A DNA stretch of 64,000 bases from Beta vulgaris subsp. vulgaris (taxonomy: Eukaryota > Streptophyta > Magnoliopsida > Caryophyllales > Amaranthaceae). Numbering within the stretch: the first letter of the stretch is position 1; each line of letters begins with the position of its first letter. Made by a program: the position numbers and the translations under genes. The notes under the pieces were generated by a model. The model searched no databases. It was given only the letters and a program-made list of their open reading frames with translations, and was not told the DNA's origin. The stretch lies in contig NC_079205.1 in NCBI RefSeq assembly GCF_026745355.1, positions 60,006,593 through 60,070,592 on the forward strand, read 5' to 3'. Below, piece by piece: positions 1-9,855 of this stretch.

Positions 1-146
1 ATTTGAAACCAGATGATATATGGTGTGATATGATGCAGGTACCAAATGCGATTGGATTTATTCTTGGAACGATTCAGTTAGTGGTCTATGTTTGTTACAT
101 GAATCCAAGCAAAGAGCAGCAATATAATGATCCCCTTATCTATTGA
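1..146 (+). CDS. SWEET-like sugar transporter, last exon (partial)
   Basis: This is the 3' end of a gene that begins left of the window. An acceptor AG at 37-38 opens an exon that reads in frame to a TGA at 144-146. It encodes 35 residues beginning VPNAIGFILGTIQLVVYVCY, then a short polar tail ending PLIY. The pattern 'PN.(I/L)GF.LG..QL..Y..Y' is typical of the seventh transmembrane helix of SWEET uniporters, which move sugars down their gradient across plasma or vacuolar membranes. The short tail after the helix also fits. Bases 1-38 are probably the end of the preceding intron, although they also stay open in frame. Family assignment rests on one helix, so the subclade cannot be named. Confidence 0.6.
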   Translation, partial: LKPDDIWCDMMQVPNAIGFILGTIQLVVYVCYMNPSKEQQYNDPLIY

Positions 147-713
147 GAATCATTAGATTATTGTATACAAGTAGTACTTCATTGCAAATTTTCAGGCTAG
201 ATTCATTCATTAATACTGCTGTATTAGTATGACTTAAAACCTGTAAAAAGATTTTGTATATAATATTATCGTTAGATTTGTAACACTATCTATTTGTTGA
301 GTTTGTCTTGTAAGAGACTGTCTACTTTTAAATTAAAATTAAGCAATGGTAAGCCTAATATTAAAAAGAGAATTAGTCCAATTGTGACTAATTTAATTTC
401 TTTCGATCACTAGTTTAATTCATTTAGTGACTAGATTTACTTTTATATTAAAATTAGATCGTTTCTTTTAATAATATTTACTATTTGTATACCAATATGA
501 TTAAAAAATTAAAATGGTGGAAGAGTAACTTTGGGGAGTAAAAAGCCCACATGGACATTGATATGCTCTAGCCCGATTCATTATTGTCGTGTTGAACCTG
601 TGGCGTACTTTTTTTGCTGAGGGTGAGTTCCGGCCCATATAACCTAGAGGTTGGCCTGCACAACCTGTTCATCTATAGACCCATTTTTAATGTTTTGGAT
701 GGTTAGAAAGATA
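147..713. other. AT-rich 3' flank of the SWEET-like gene, no gene seen
   Basis: The first 150-200 bases are probably the 3' UTR and polyadenylation region of the SWEET-like gene. The rest is AT-rich DNA with no open frame that resembles a protein. A GC-richer stretch around 540-680 may be a decayed repeat. Confidence 0.4.
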
Positions 714-970
714 CTTCTTCTGTTTAGAAATAGTTGCACCGTTTCATATTTTCATACTTATCGATGCATGATTTTAAATAATATATTTAATTATCAATGA
801 GTAAAAATTATAAAAAGTTAACATTAAAAAAAAATATACATTGAGACGAATCTAACAAGATTCATACGACTATGTTTTTCCTAAAATATAAATCACCAAA
901 GATAATCAAAGTGTAAGATGTGAATAGTAAATACTATACAAATAGTGCACCTATTTCTAAACGGAGGAAG
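714..970. mobile_element. Stowaway-like MITE
   Basis: Terminal inverted repeats CTTCTTCTGTTTAGAAATAG (left) and its near complement ending AAACGGAGGAAG (right) are each bordered by TA, at 712-713 and 971-972. The 257-bp size, TA duplication and 'CTCCGTTT' terminus are standard for Tc1/mariner-type Stowaway MITEs. It has no coding capacity. Confidence 0.75.
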
Positions 971-1396
971 TATAAAAGAGCGATTTTACTTGTTATTTCT
1001 CTCTTAATTTTTTTTTTAAAAATGTAATTTAAATCAATTAAAGACACTAGTAGTAGAGTGGTTCGACCCATGGGCCCGCTCAGCCTAGTCAATTTGGATT
1101 GTGGGATCATGTTGAGCCTGACCGCAGACAAATTTTTAGTCGGGTCGGATTAGAGCCAATCTCGGCTTATTGTCATCTTTATGTGAATTGGGAACCAATT
1201 AAAAAGGATGGGAACTTAAAAAAAAAGGGATAAAGTAAAAAAGAAGCTCATTAAAATGAAGAAGATATCTTAGATGTGGCAGAATCTATGACCCTGGACA
1301 AATATCATTGCATATTGCACCCATTAATTCTATTTGTGTTTTGAGAACGTATTGTGTCGGACTCGTCCGACCATAATCTTGGTCGGACGACTTTCA

Positions 1397-1826
1397 GGTG
1401 GTTCCAATTTTTTTTCAGGTAGTCTTCATTTTTTTTCAGGTGGTTCCAATTTTTTTTCAGGTAGTCTTCATTTTGTTTTCAGTTAGTCTTCTTTGTTTTT
1501 CAGTGGGTTTTTGTGCTTCAGTTAGACTTACTTGGGTTTCAGTTGGTCTTTATTCTTTTTCAGGTAGTCTACATTTTTCTTCAGGTAGTCTTCATTTTGT
1601 TTCAGTTAGTCCATTATTTCTTTCAGTTGGCCCATTATTTCTTTCAATTGGTCTAACTGAAAGAAAAGAAAGTCTAACTGAAAGAAAAGAAAGTCTAACT
1701 GAAAGAAAAGAAAGTCCAACTAAAAGAAAACAAAGTCTAACTGAAAGAAAAGAAAGTCTAACTGAAAGAAAAAAAAGTCTAACTGAAAAAAAAGAAAGTC
1801 CAACTGAAAAAAAATAAAGACCAACT
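1397..1826. repeat. Inverted arrays of a 21-bp minisatellite (large hairpin)
   Basis: From 1397 to about 1650 the strand carries degenerate 21-bp units of the type TTTTCAGGTAGTCTTCATT. From about 1652 to 1826 the complementary type, GTCTAACTGAAAGAAAAGAAA, is repeated about eight times in tandem. The two arrays face each other and could fold into one long imperfect stem. The 21-bp period gives a spurious open frame with a seven-residue repeat (SLTERKE), which lacks an ATG start and is not a credible gene. Confidence 0.8.
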
Positions 1827-1954
1827 GAAAAGAAAACAAAATACTAACCTCTGCTTTCTCTCACTTTCTCCTTCTTCTTCATTCCTCTTAGAACTGAAAA
1901 AATTCAAAGCCCTGGTTTTCCTCCAAATTTAGTGTTTTCTGCTCACTCCGAGAA

Positions 1955-2164
1955 GACGGTACGAGATCTGATTCCAAGTACTTGAATAATCCATTGTTGA
2001 ATGCTCTTATCGAGAAGTCGAAGCAAAGTCCAGGAGATAGTACTATATCTATCAAGTGTGAGGTAGTTCTCTTCGATCACCTATTGTGGATGCTTGAAAA
2101 TGGTGATCCTAATCTTGCTGCCTATGATTCCTTAGAAGAACTTGCTGAGCTTTATTTTCAGTAA
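1955..2164 (+). pseudogene. Captured or truncated gene fragment, family not recognised
   Basis: An open frame without an ATG runs to a TAA at 2162-2164. It encodes a well-composed segment including KSKQSPGDSTISIKCEVVLF, then DHLLWMLENGDPNL and a terminal SLEELAELYFQ. Codon use and the acidic helical C-terminus look like real protein rather than random AT-rich translation. A CT-rich stretch at 1850-1925 precedes it and resembles a plant 5' leader. With no start codon and its place inside a TIR element, it is most likely a transduplicated exon from a host gene. I do not recognise the family. Confidence 0.4.
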
Positions 2165-2270
2165 TCATAAGTTGGGTGCGTTCTTAAACATGGGAGTAGC
2201 AGGATGAGAGGAGAGAACTGGGCTCAGCCCGTCTGACGAGAATATTAGGTCAGACGGTCTGACCCAATAC

Positions 2271-2654
2271 TTTCACTTGTGTTTTAGCTTTTTAACTCTT
2301 TGTATCAAAAATATTGATAGTGGTATGTATAGGCCATTTTCTTTTAGGGAAAATGAGGATCTCAAGTCTTCCACAAATTGGTCTCTTTCCATCACTGTGC
2401 AAACTAGCAAAATTATAAAACTAATGAGATCCTAGAAAATAATTATACATGGAGATAGCAGGAATCGACTAGTTCATGCAATAATTTGAACAATTGACTA
2501 CAATCCTTTCTAGGTTGTAGCTTAATTGTACTACACACTAATGTCCTAATTTAATTTGCTTTCGATTTTGTTGAAATAAACTAGGGGCGCTTCAATGCAT
2601 TAGTAAAAAAGAAAAGTGAAAAATATGGGGAAAAAATGAAAAGTGGTCTTATTT
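2271..2654. other. Intergenic, nothing recognised
   Basis: This is AT-rich sequence between the gene-fragment element and a LINE tail. No open frame, inverted repeat or RNA gene is convincing. Confidence 0.4.
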
Positions 2655-2935
2655 TTTATTTTTTTTTTGAGGGAAAAAACTCAAAGAAGGTTTAACTTAT
2701 CATATCAGAATGAGCAATGTTAACAACGCTGATAGGAACATCATCAACCTCCCACTTACGCCAACCAATCTCCACAGGTTGGAGGTGAGCTAGAAAGTGA
2801 GCAACTTTGTTCCCAGAACGCTTTATAAAAGACCATTTAATAGAAGCAAAACTAGAGGACAAAGAAATAATATCATTTAAAGTAAGAGAGAACTCACCGA
2901 ATCCGAACCCCACTTCGTAATGTTGAAAAAGATAA
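2655..2935 (-). mobile_element. 5'-truncated LINE tail with RNase H remnant
   Basis: On the minus strand an open frame (2692-2913) ends with a segment including SGNKVAHFLAHL. This is the last helix region of the RNase H domain that many plant L1-type LINEs carry at the end of ORF2 (compare ESNMVADSLAKQ in the intact LINE at 9856-13989). The frame is followed on that strand by a short 3' region and an A-rich tail, seen on + as the T-run at 2655-2668. Only the last 250 bp or so remain, so this is a dead, 5'-truncated copy. Its sequence differs enough from the intact LINE to be another lineage. Confidence 0.6.
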
Positions 2936-3752
2936 TATTTAGCTGAAAAAGATAATATTTAACCGGAAAAAAATTCAAATCAATTGTGTAAGCACAAACA
3001 AATTCCAATAAAGGGGGTAAAATTTAACCCATTAAATATGAAATAAGTTATGAGAAATTATCTCCTTAAAAGCCACGTTAGAGATTGGGACCAATGTAGA
3101 AAGGATAAGTAACAAATCTTTGGATGGTCGAGAAATAATTTGGATTGTCGAGAAATAAATTAAGCCATCAATTAATACGAAAATACAATTTCAAATCCAT
3201 AATATCAATTTGGCCTTTTTCGTTTTTATATATGCCAATGTCAATAGGGTATTTTGCTGTCAATCTTAATTTTTTTTTTTTTTTTTTGAGGGGATGTAAA
3301 GCATTATTTGCACCTCAAGTAACATAGCAACTTTCTACTAAAGTGGAAGTGAATCAAGTGATGCTTTAAAATGCAAAATCATACTACTATCATTAGACAA
3401 CTTCTTTTAACACGAAGAAGTAATCCATTCAAACCCTGTTTTTTTTTCAATGAAAGTCTTTGAGCCATCAATTTTACTCTATGTGACTTTTACTTTACTC
3501 TTAACTTATCGTCTCTCTCTTTTTGTCTAGATTATGGCTACAAATTGGGACAAGCCTATTATCTATATCTTCGTTTTAAATTTTTAGGACATATGAGGGA
3601 AAAAGAAGTAAGAATTCCTCACTAATCTAATTCTGATACATAGGCCCTTTTACGGCCTTTGGTAATAACATTACATATAACAGTTAGTTTTTTTTTTCTA
3701 GGTCAAAACATTAGACGAAAAGATTAATAGTGTTAGGTAAAGTAGCGATTTA
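2936..3752. other. Intergenic, T-runs, no gene
   Basis: There is a direct repeat of GAAAAAGATAATATTTA near 2930-2960 and a 17-base T-run near 3272 followed by GAGGGGATG. The T-run may be the tail of another decayed retroposon. No coding sequence is supported. Confidence 0.35.
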
Positions 3753-4124
3753 GGCTATGTTTAGTTCACCTGAAATTTTCTGATTTGAACTTATCTGATC
3801 TGATCTGAACTTATTTTTTCTGATCTGATCTGAACTTATTTTTTCTGAACTGATCTGATTACAAGATCTTATCTTTTAGATTTCTCTCAATATATAAGAA
3901 ATAATATAGTCATGTTGGGTTTTGTTTGATTCGTCTCAATGAGTACTTTATTAATATTCAATTATTATAATTTTTACTAATATGTAATGAAAGATATTTA
4001 ATAGTAAAAATGAGTTTTTAAAACTGACTGATCTGATCTGATCAGAACTTATTTTTTCTGATCTGATCTGATCTGAACTGATTAGATCTGAAATAAGCAA
4101 AAATAAGGTGAACTGAACATAGCC
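3753..4124. mobile_element. Tourist-like (PIF/Harbinger) MITE
   Basis: The termini GGCTATGTTTAGTTCACCT and AGGTGAACTGAACATAGCC are inverted copies. They are flanked by TTA on both sides (3750-3752 and 4125-4127), the 3-bp duplication expected for PIF/Harbinger. The subterminal regions are rich in TCTGATCTGA repeats on both arms. There is no coding capacity. Confidence 0.75.
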
Positions 4125-5204
4125 TTAAGTAGTGGATGGTTGTATTTGCCATTATCTTCTTGATTTTGGTGATTAGATATGATAATATACGAAGAAATAG
4201 CAAAGTAAGTATAGAATCAGATTGAAAGAGGAAATATGAAGAGAGAAAATGTGTTTAGAGAGAAGATTCAATGATATTCATTTCTCGATTTATGAGCTTA
4301 CAAAAGAAATAGGAGTTGTCTTAACAACTTATATACTACTAACTAACCAACTTGTTGTAACAAACTTAACAGCTTGCAACTAACTCAAAAATAAATAATA
4401 ATAATCAACTCTTATAGTAAGTATCCATGTAATTGGTGTAAATATCTTTAGAAAATAAAACATTGAATCGCTATGAAAATAATAATGTGGTTAAATTTTT
4501 GTAACTAATACTTCATTCGATTATGTTTATGAGGCCTACATGATATTTAGGTGAACTTTGATTGTTAATTACTCTAAATTCATATCGTTAGAAGTTATAA
4601 GAAAACAATTTTATATAAGTATTTAAATACAAATTAAATCTATTGGTATAATTTTTGTAAATTTTTTTGTCATATTATAAGAAATATTACGTCAAAAAAA
4701 CTTTTCGAAAAGGTGTACCTTATATTTAGAAACGGGTGGGTTTATATGCTTTATCGTCTTTCATAATTTTAACAACTACTTTTGACAAACAATTATATTT
4801 TAAAGAACTATTTTGAACTTATCTAACCCCTAACAATTACTAGTCGATGGCTAACAACCCCTCAAACCGCCAACAACCACTGCAACAACTAATTGCTACT
4901 ATAATCGCTAGTTTTGACAATAAGCCTATAATTTATACTACCTATAGAAGTTGCTTTTATCGTTCAAATTGTGCTTTGACAAATATAATGGTCAACTACA
5001 ACTATAAGCATGAAAATGAACTTGATCAACTCCCGACCTTGTATGAGAATGACGATGGATTTCCTACCTTTATACCAATAGATTAATGATTTAAATTATT
5101 AAGCACACCATTGATCACAAGAGTTTTTTTTTTTCAACGCACCCCACAGGGCCCACACACACACTAACATAAATTCTTCTTTAAATAAATAATATAGACA
5201 TATA
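4125..5204. other. Intergenic, one weak open frame
   Basis: This is AT-rich sequence. An ATG-started frame at 4847-5086 would encode 79 residues rich in Asn and Tyr. It matches no family I know and lacks clear promoter context, so it is not called as a gene. Weak inverted ends near 4508 and 4740 may be a decayed MITE. Confidence 0.35.
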
Positions 5205-5452
5205 CTTCCTCCGTTTCTTAATAAGTGCAACATAGAGAAAGTGGGGGAATACCAAGGAATGTAGAGAGAGAAAGTTGGGACCACAATAAAGTAGAGTAAT
5301 TCAAGTGATGAAACAAAAGTTGTGGTCCCTCTTGCTTTTTGGTGGCATATTTGTAATAATATTGAACTTTTTTTACCATTTTGAGCTTGGTTGCACTTAT
5401 TGTGACTATTCCAAATAAGGGAAATGTTGCACTTATTAAGAAACGGAGGTAG
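5205..5452. mobile_element. Stowaway-like MITE
   Basis: The left end CTTCCTCCGTTTCTTAATAA and the right end TTATTAAGAAACGGAGGTAG are inverted copies bordered by TA (5203-5204, 5453-5454). At 248 bp it belongs to the same subfamily as the element at 20871-21129. Confidence 0.8.
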
Positions 5453-5498
5453 TATTATTTATTTATATATATATATATATTATCCATATCGATTAAAG

Positions 5499-5762
5499 TA
5501 GAGGTGATCATGGATCGGGCCATATCTTTAAAAAATTGCCTCTTGATCGGGTTGGGTCAAAAATTTGTGCTCAAAGCCCGCTATTTTGGGCCAAAATTAT
5601 CGGACTTTTCGGACCAAAATCGGACCGGGCCAAAAAAAATAGACTGAAAACCATTTTTTGCTTGCCCAAAAGAAAATAATCCAGGACGGGTCTGACCGCG
5701 GGCCAACAAATTCTGCGCAAAACCCGTCCAAAAAGCGGGTCGGGCCAAAATGATTAGTGCTA
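5499..5762. mobile_element. GC-rich hAT-type MITE, degenerate copy
   Basis: It starts TAGAGGTGATCATGGATCGG and contains alternating CGGGCC and GGCCAAAA blocks in inverted orientation. The right end (TGATTAGTGCTA) is degenerate and no duplication remains. Better preserved relatives lie at 52194-52430 and 59545-59845. Confidence 0.6.
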
Positions 5763-6139
5763 GATCAGAGGAGTAATATAAAACTCTAAATGATACCTTT
5801 TAAAAAAACTTTTGAAATTATTTGCTCTAGTCGTGCACACAAGTTTTTGTTTGACTTGGCCAGGTCAAAACTGAGGCTATATATAGGAAATTTCTTTTAA
5901 GGGCTTTCGCTTATCTATTTCAGTTAGAAATTGTTGAGTGAATATATAGTTATTTCTTTTAAGGGCTTTCGCCTATCTATTTCAACTAGAAATTATCGAG
6001 TGAAAATATAGTTGTTGGGAGTTGGGACCACCCATCTTGTTATACTTTATCAAACCTTCATAATCAATGTGTACTGAAACAACATGACTTATCTCAAGCA
6101 TGTGATACATATAAAGTTGAGGTTTGATTTGTGAGGTGT

Positions 6140-7130
6140 AAAAAAGCGCAAATTAGATCCTACACCGAGGTGTAAGATGAGCATCCTACACCTTGCCCAT
6201 GTGGCTGATTTTTGGCAGTATTTTTGAAAGTGGGTCAGCTCTTTCTCTCTCATCACGTGAAACAATTTTTTTAATGTACAAATGCATATGGTTTGGTGTA
6301 CAATAATCTACGAGTACATTTGGGGATTTTCAGTGATCAAAGCAACGACCATCAATGTACATTGTGATTTTATTGAATTTCGGTATGAGATTGTAATTAT
6401 ACATATTTAATTTCATTAGTGAACAAACATCAAACACACCAGTGTACAAAGAATGGAAATTACTCACTTGACATATTTCGGTATGAGACTGTAATTGTAC
6501 ATATTGAATTTCATTACTAAACAAACATCAAACAACCCAGTGTACAAAGATTGCAAATTACTCACTTGACATCAACTTCATGAATTGGGTTACTTTCAGC
6601 TGGGGGTTGTCATTATACATTTTGATTTTATTAATGAAAACCACGAAGCCAAGGTGTACAAAGAGGTTGAGTGTGGAAAGAGAGAAGTGGTGAGTTTCGG
6701 TATGAGACTGTAATGTACATATTGAATTTCATTAGTGAACAAACATCAACACCCAGTGTACAAATATTGCAAATTACTCACTTGACATTAGCTTCAGGAA
6801 TTGGATTACTTTCAGCTGGGGGCTGTCATTGTACATTTTGATTTTGTTAATGAACAACCACGAAGTCAAGAATGTACAAGGAGGTTGAGTGTAGCAAAGA
6901 GAAAAGTGGTGAACAATATATGGGGGACATCAAATCAGTTATTAAATGGTGAACAGTAACTATCAAATCAGTTACTTTTTGTATTTTTGACATGTACACT
7001 GGATGTAATGGGAATGTACATTAGCTGTCAAATCAATTACTTTTTTGTATGTTGAATGGTGTGTTTCATTCTTATTGCCTTGCGTTTTGGAGCTGGTGTA
7101 GGATGCTCATCCTACACCTTGGTCCATGAT
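6140..7130. mobile_element. Foldback-like non-autonomous element with internal 218-bp repeats
   Basis: Near-palindromes of GGTGTAGGATG/CATCCTACACC sit close to both edges (about 6168-6192 and 7091-7118). The interior has a tandem repeat whose units begin TTTCGGTATGAGACTG. There is a partial copy at about 6379-6477 and two full copies of about 218 bp at 6478-6695 and 6696-6911. Each full unit includes GTACAAAG and CAGCTGGGGG segments. No transposase is encoded and I found no clear target-site duplication. The call as a non-autonomous DNA element is inferred from the ends. Confidence 0.5.
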
Positions 7131-7660
7131 CTACTAATTGGTAAAAAAGACTTAATTGTTGTAATTTCCTCAATAGAAATTACAAGTTTACAACAATTAA
7201 GTACAAAAAACAAATAAACAATTTTGAAAGTAGTGAGTATTTAGTGGAAGAGGGTGAATATGATTTAATTCTCTTTAGATGACTATTTATTGGTGTAACA
7301 AGTTTCAACTTTCATAATTTTTTTGGCTTAAGTTTTCTCCTGACAAAAAAAAATCTAAAAGATTATTTCTCACAAAAAGTTGTTTATAAGCGGTTGTTTT
7401 GTACATATTTTCTTATTAATTTTGAAACTAGAGTGTATTTGGTAAAATAGGGTGAATGCATTTTAATTTTCTATAGTTGACTATTCAAATATGTTCCTTG
7501 ACATTGGGCGATGTGCTTGTCTTTCGATTGAGCTTTCAACCATGTCTTCTTAACATATTATAATAAAGTCAATCTATTTCGTATTTTATCTTGTCATTAT
7601 AATCCTTGATGAGCAGTGATTAAACGAGGTCCAAAAAGGTATACCATTTGGACGTTCAAA
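7131..7660. other. Intergenic flank of the LINE
   Basis: This is AT-rich DNA with no supported gene. It ends at the left copy of the LINE target-site duplication. Confidence 0.4.
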
Positions 7661-7700
7661 CAACTACTTACTTACTCCTAGAGTCTAGTTGGGAGAGAAA

Positions 7701-9818
7701 ATGTCTAGAGAGAGAAAAGAAGAGAGAGAGCGAGAGAGAGAAAGTGAGAGAGAGAAGCCAAGCGCAGAAGGGAAACCCATTTCTAGGATCGTAGAAAGCC
7801 CCACTGAGGAATTTCTCCATGGAAACTGGACCAAAGTCTCAAGAAAGAAACATCCCAAACATCATCAAAAATCCTTCTTAGCAAAAAAAACCATCTTCAT
7901 ATCACATCTACCCACCGATACCCGCCCAGCTGATCTCATTGGCATGTTCCAGAAATTTGGGAGTATCTCTGATGTAGCTATTCCTCCCATGGCCAAGCCA
8001 ATTTATAAACACAGGTTTGCATTTATCAAGTTTGCTCAGCCAAGTTCCCTAACCATTGCCATTGAAAAAATGAATGGAGTCAAGTTAGAAGGAAGAATCC
8101 TTATAATCCAACCGGCAAAAAATGATATGCTAACAAACCCAATGAAAACCAAACCCCAACACTCAGCCAAAACCAAACCAACACAGCCTGCTCCCAAAGC
8201 CCATCCATATCCTTCCCACCGTGATCACCGAACTTACAGAGAAGTAACCCACACCAACACAGCCTACAACCCAAAACAACAGCCTGTCCCCCACTTTGAT
8301 CACCCCCCCAAGCCCCATATCTCCCATAATGAACCTGACATCCCAATACCACAACTCCACGACGACCCACAACCGGACTTCCTTTTCAAAAACCCATCAA
8401 AAGCCAGATGTGTCAGTTCACAAATATTGGGTCAAGCTACTGTTGAAGCGAGGAATGAAGTTACAGCTGAAACAAATGATGATGAATTCAGGTTAGTCAT
8501 TAAAGGGACGAGAACTCTGGATAAGGAAGAATTTTTTAGCCGAAGTGTTATCGCTGTTGCTTACTCTTCCTTCTCATCTTCGGACCTACTATCCATCATT
8601 CTAGCAGAAGGAGTTAACTGTCTAACTATAAAGCCTATGGGAGGTCCTCTGCATTTGATAACTTTTGAAACCATGAAAGACAAAGAGGCAATGGTTGAAA
8701 GCCAATGGCTCGAAAAATGGTTTATGGATATCAGAAATGTAAATCAATCTGTATCATCCCAATGGAGAGAAACTTGGCTCAATGTATACGGAATTCCAAT
8801 TACAGCATGGAACTATGAAAACTTCCATAAAATTGGAAGTATGTATGGAAGAGTACTATCGATAGACTATTCCAACTATGATAGTGCAAGGATACTACTG
8901 ATAACAGACTGCCTCTTCAGAATAAACTGCAAATTGCACCTTGATCTTGATGGGAAAAAATTCGAATTCTTCACTGTGGAATTAGACTGTCCAAAGTCAG
9001 AAAAAGAGAAACCTCCTGCAAAGGACAGGCCTTCCTTCCGGATTTCTGATGACGTCATTCAAAAAAGGGAGGACGACTCAAGTGACACTTGGTCTCCTAC
9101 CCCACCTCAGCCCCAAGAAATCCCAATCCATTCGCCTGCCAAATCACAAAAAACGGCACAGGAACCAACTGCCCAATGTATTTTAAACACTTCCCCAGAC
9201 AATCCCCTCGTTTCTAACCACATTAAAGTCAGCCCACAAAAAACAACAAATACCTCCCAGCATCTTCACCTTCCCTTTTTGGGAACAACAATGTCCAATG
9301 ATGAGGACAATCATAGATGTTCACCTACCCCCCATGACTCTTTGCCCCACTCCCAAAATCCTACCCCACAAAGCAGCCCCAAACCGGCCCAAATTAAACA
9401 AAACTCAAAATCCAACCAGCCCTACTCCCCAATTCACACTACGAATAAATTTGGGCCACTGAACCGCCAAACCCCCAATCCCGATGGGTCCAGCTCTTCC
9501 TTAGACTCAGGCCCACTATTTCCCCCTGGATTCGAATGCACAATACTAGACTCAGTAAAACAAGCCCATGCAAGAAAACGACTAAGAAAACTCAAAAAGA
9601 AAGCCCACAAACAAAAATCAACTACCTCTCCACCCAACCCAAAACCTCCATGTCCCAACTCAAAAATTTTCGTGGATGCTTCCACCATCACTGCTGACAG
9701 TGTGCTACATTTTGCATCCAAGCTTGGAATCTCGTTCTCTGGGCCGGAGGGAAAACTCAGGAATAAAGTAAATGAGATTCTTGACCAGCAGAAGGCAGAC
9801 TGGCTTAAAAGCCGCTGA
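7701..9818 (+). CDS. LINE ORF1: RRM-containing RNA-binding protein
   Basis: The protein has 705 residues. The frame is open from 7689 but its first codon there is TTG. The first ATG is 7701 (MSRERKEERERE) and is the credible start. After a charged Arg/Glu-rich N-terminus lies an RRM at about residues 62-140, with RNP2-like IFISHL and RNP1-like HRFAFIKF. A linker rich in Pro, His and Gln follows, then a DUF4283-like region (about 270-400) containing SQWRETWLNVYGIPITAW. The C-terminus is basic (RKRLRKLKKKAHK). In L1 elements ORF1p binds element RNA and forms the ribonucleoprotein needed for retroposition. There is no CCHC knuckle: the RRM replaces it, as described for BNR LINEs. ORF2 starts 37 bases downstream. 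Confidence 0.9.
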   Translation: MSRERKEERERERESEREKPSAEGKPISRIVESPTEEFLHGNWTKVSRKKHPKHHQKSFLAKKTIFISHLPTDTRPADLIGMFQKFGSISDVAIPPMAKPIYKHRFAFIKFAQPSSLTIAIEKMNGVKLEGRILIIQPAKNDMLTNPMKTKPQHSAKTKPTQPAPKAHPYPSHRDHRTYREVTHTNTAYNPKQQPVPHFDHPPKPHISHNEPDIPIPQLHDDPQPDFLFKNPSKARCVSSQILGQATVEARNEVTAETNDDEFRLVIKGTRTLDKEEFFSRSVIAVAYSSFSSSDLLSIILAEGVNCLTIKPMGGPLHLITFETMKDKEAMVESQWLEKWFMDIRNVNQSVSSQWRETWLNVYGIPITAWNYENFHKIGSMYGRVLSIDYSNYDSARILLITDCLFRINCKLHLDLDGKKFEFFTVELDCPKSEKEKPPAKDRPSFRISDDVIQKREDDSSDTWSPTPPQPQEIPIHSPAKSQKTAQEPTAQCILNTSPDNPLVSNHIKVSPQKTTNTSQHLHLPFLGTTMSNDEDNHRCSPTPHDSLPHSQNPTPQSSPKPAQIKQNSKSNQPYSPIHTTNKFGPLNRQTPNPDGSSSSLDSGPLFPPGFECTILDSVKQAHARKRLRKLKKKAHKQKSTTSPPNPKPPCPNSKIFVDASTITADSVLHFASKLGISFSGPEGKLRNKVNEILDQQKADWLKSR

Positions 9819-9855
9819 TAAATCCTTCATGGATTCACCTATCGACCAATCGTAA

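Larger units (their letters stand above)
1349..2270. mobile_element. TIR element carrying a gene fragment and an inverted minisatellite
   Basis: The ends are imperfect inverted repeats of about 40 bp. The left end starts GTATTGTGTCGGACTCG. The complement of the right end starts GTATTGGGTCAGACCG. Each arm also contains its own small palindrome of the GTCGGAC/GTCCGAC type. Between the arms lie an inverted 21-bp minisatellite (1397-1826) and a short protein-coding-like piece (about 1955-2164). This layout matches non-autonomous Pack-type elements that pick up host sequence. I could not find a convincing target-site duplication, so the superfamily is unassigned. Confidence 0.45.

Noticed and set aside
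1398..1817. Open frame of about 139 codons with a seven-residue SLTERKE repeat
   Set aside because: It is produced by the 21-bp period of a minisatellite that runs in both orientations. The first codon is GTG and there is no protein-like region outside the repeat.
4847..5086. ATG-started frame of 79 residues
   Set aside because: No recognisable motif, AT-driven composition and no leader or splice context. It is only mentioned within an intergenic entry.
7689..7700. Upstream TTG start for LINE ORF1
   Set aside because: TTG is not an expected start in plants. The ATG at 7701 is the first and keeps the whole conserved protein.
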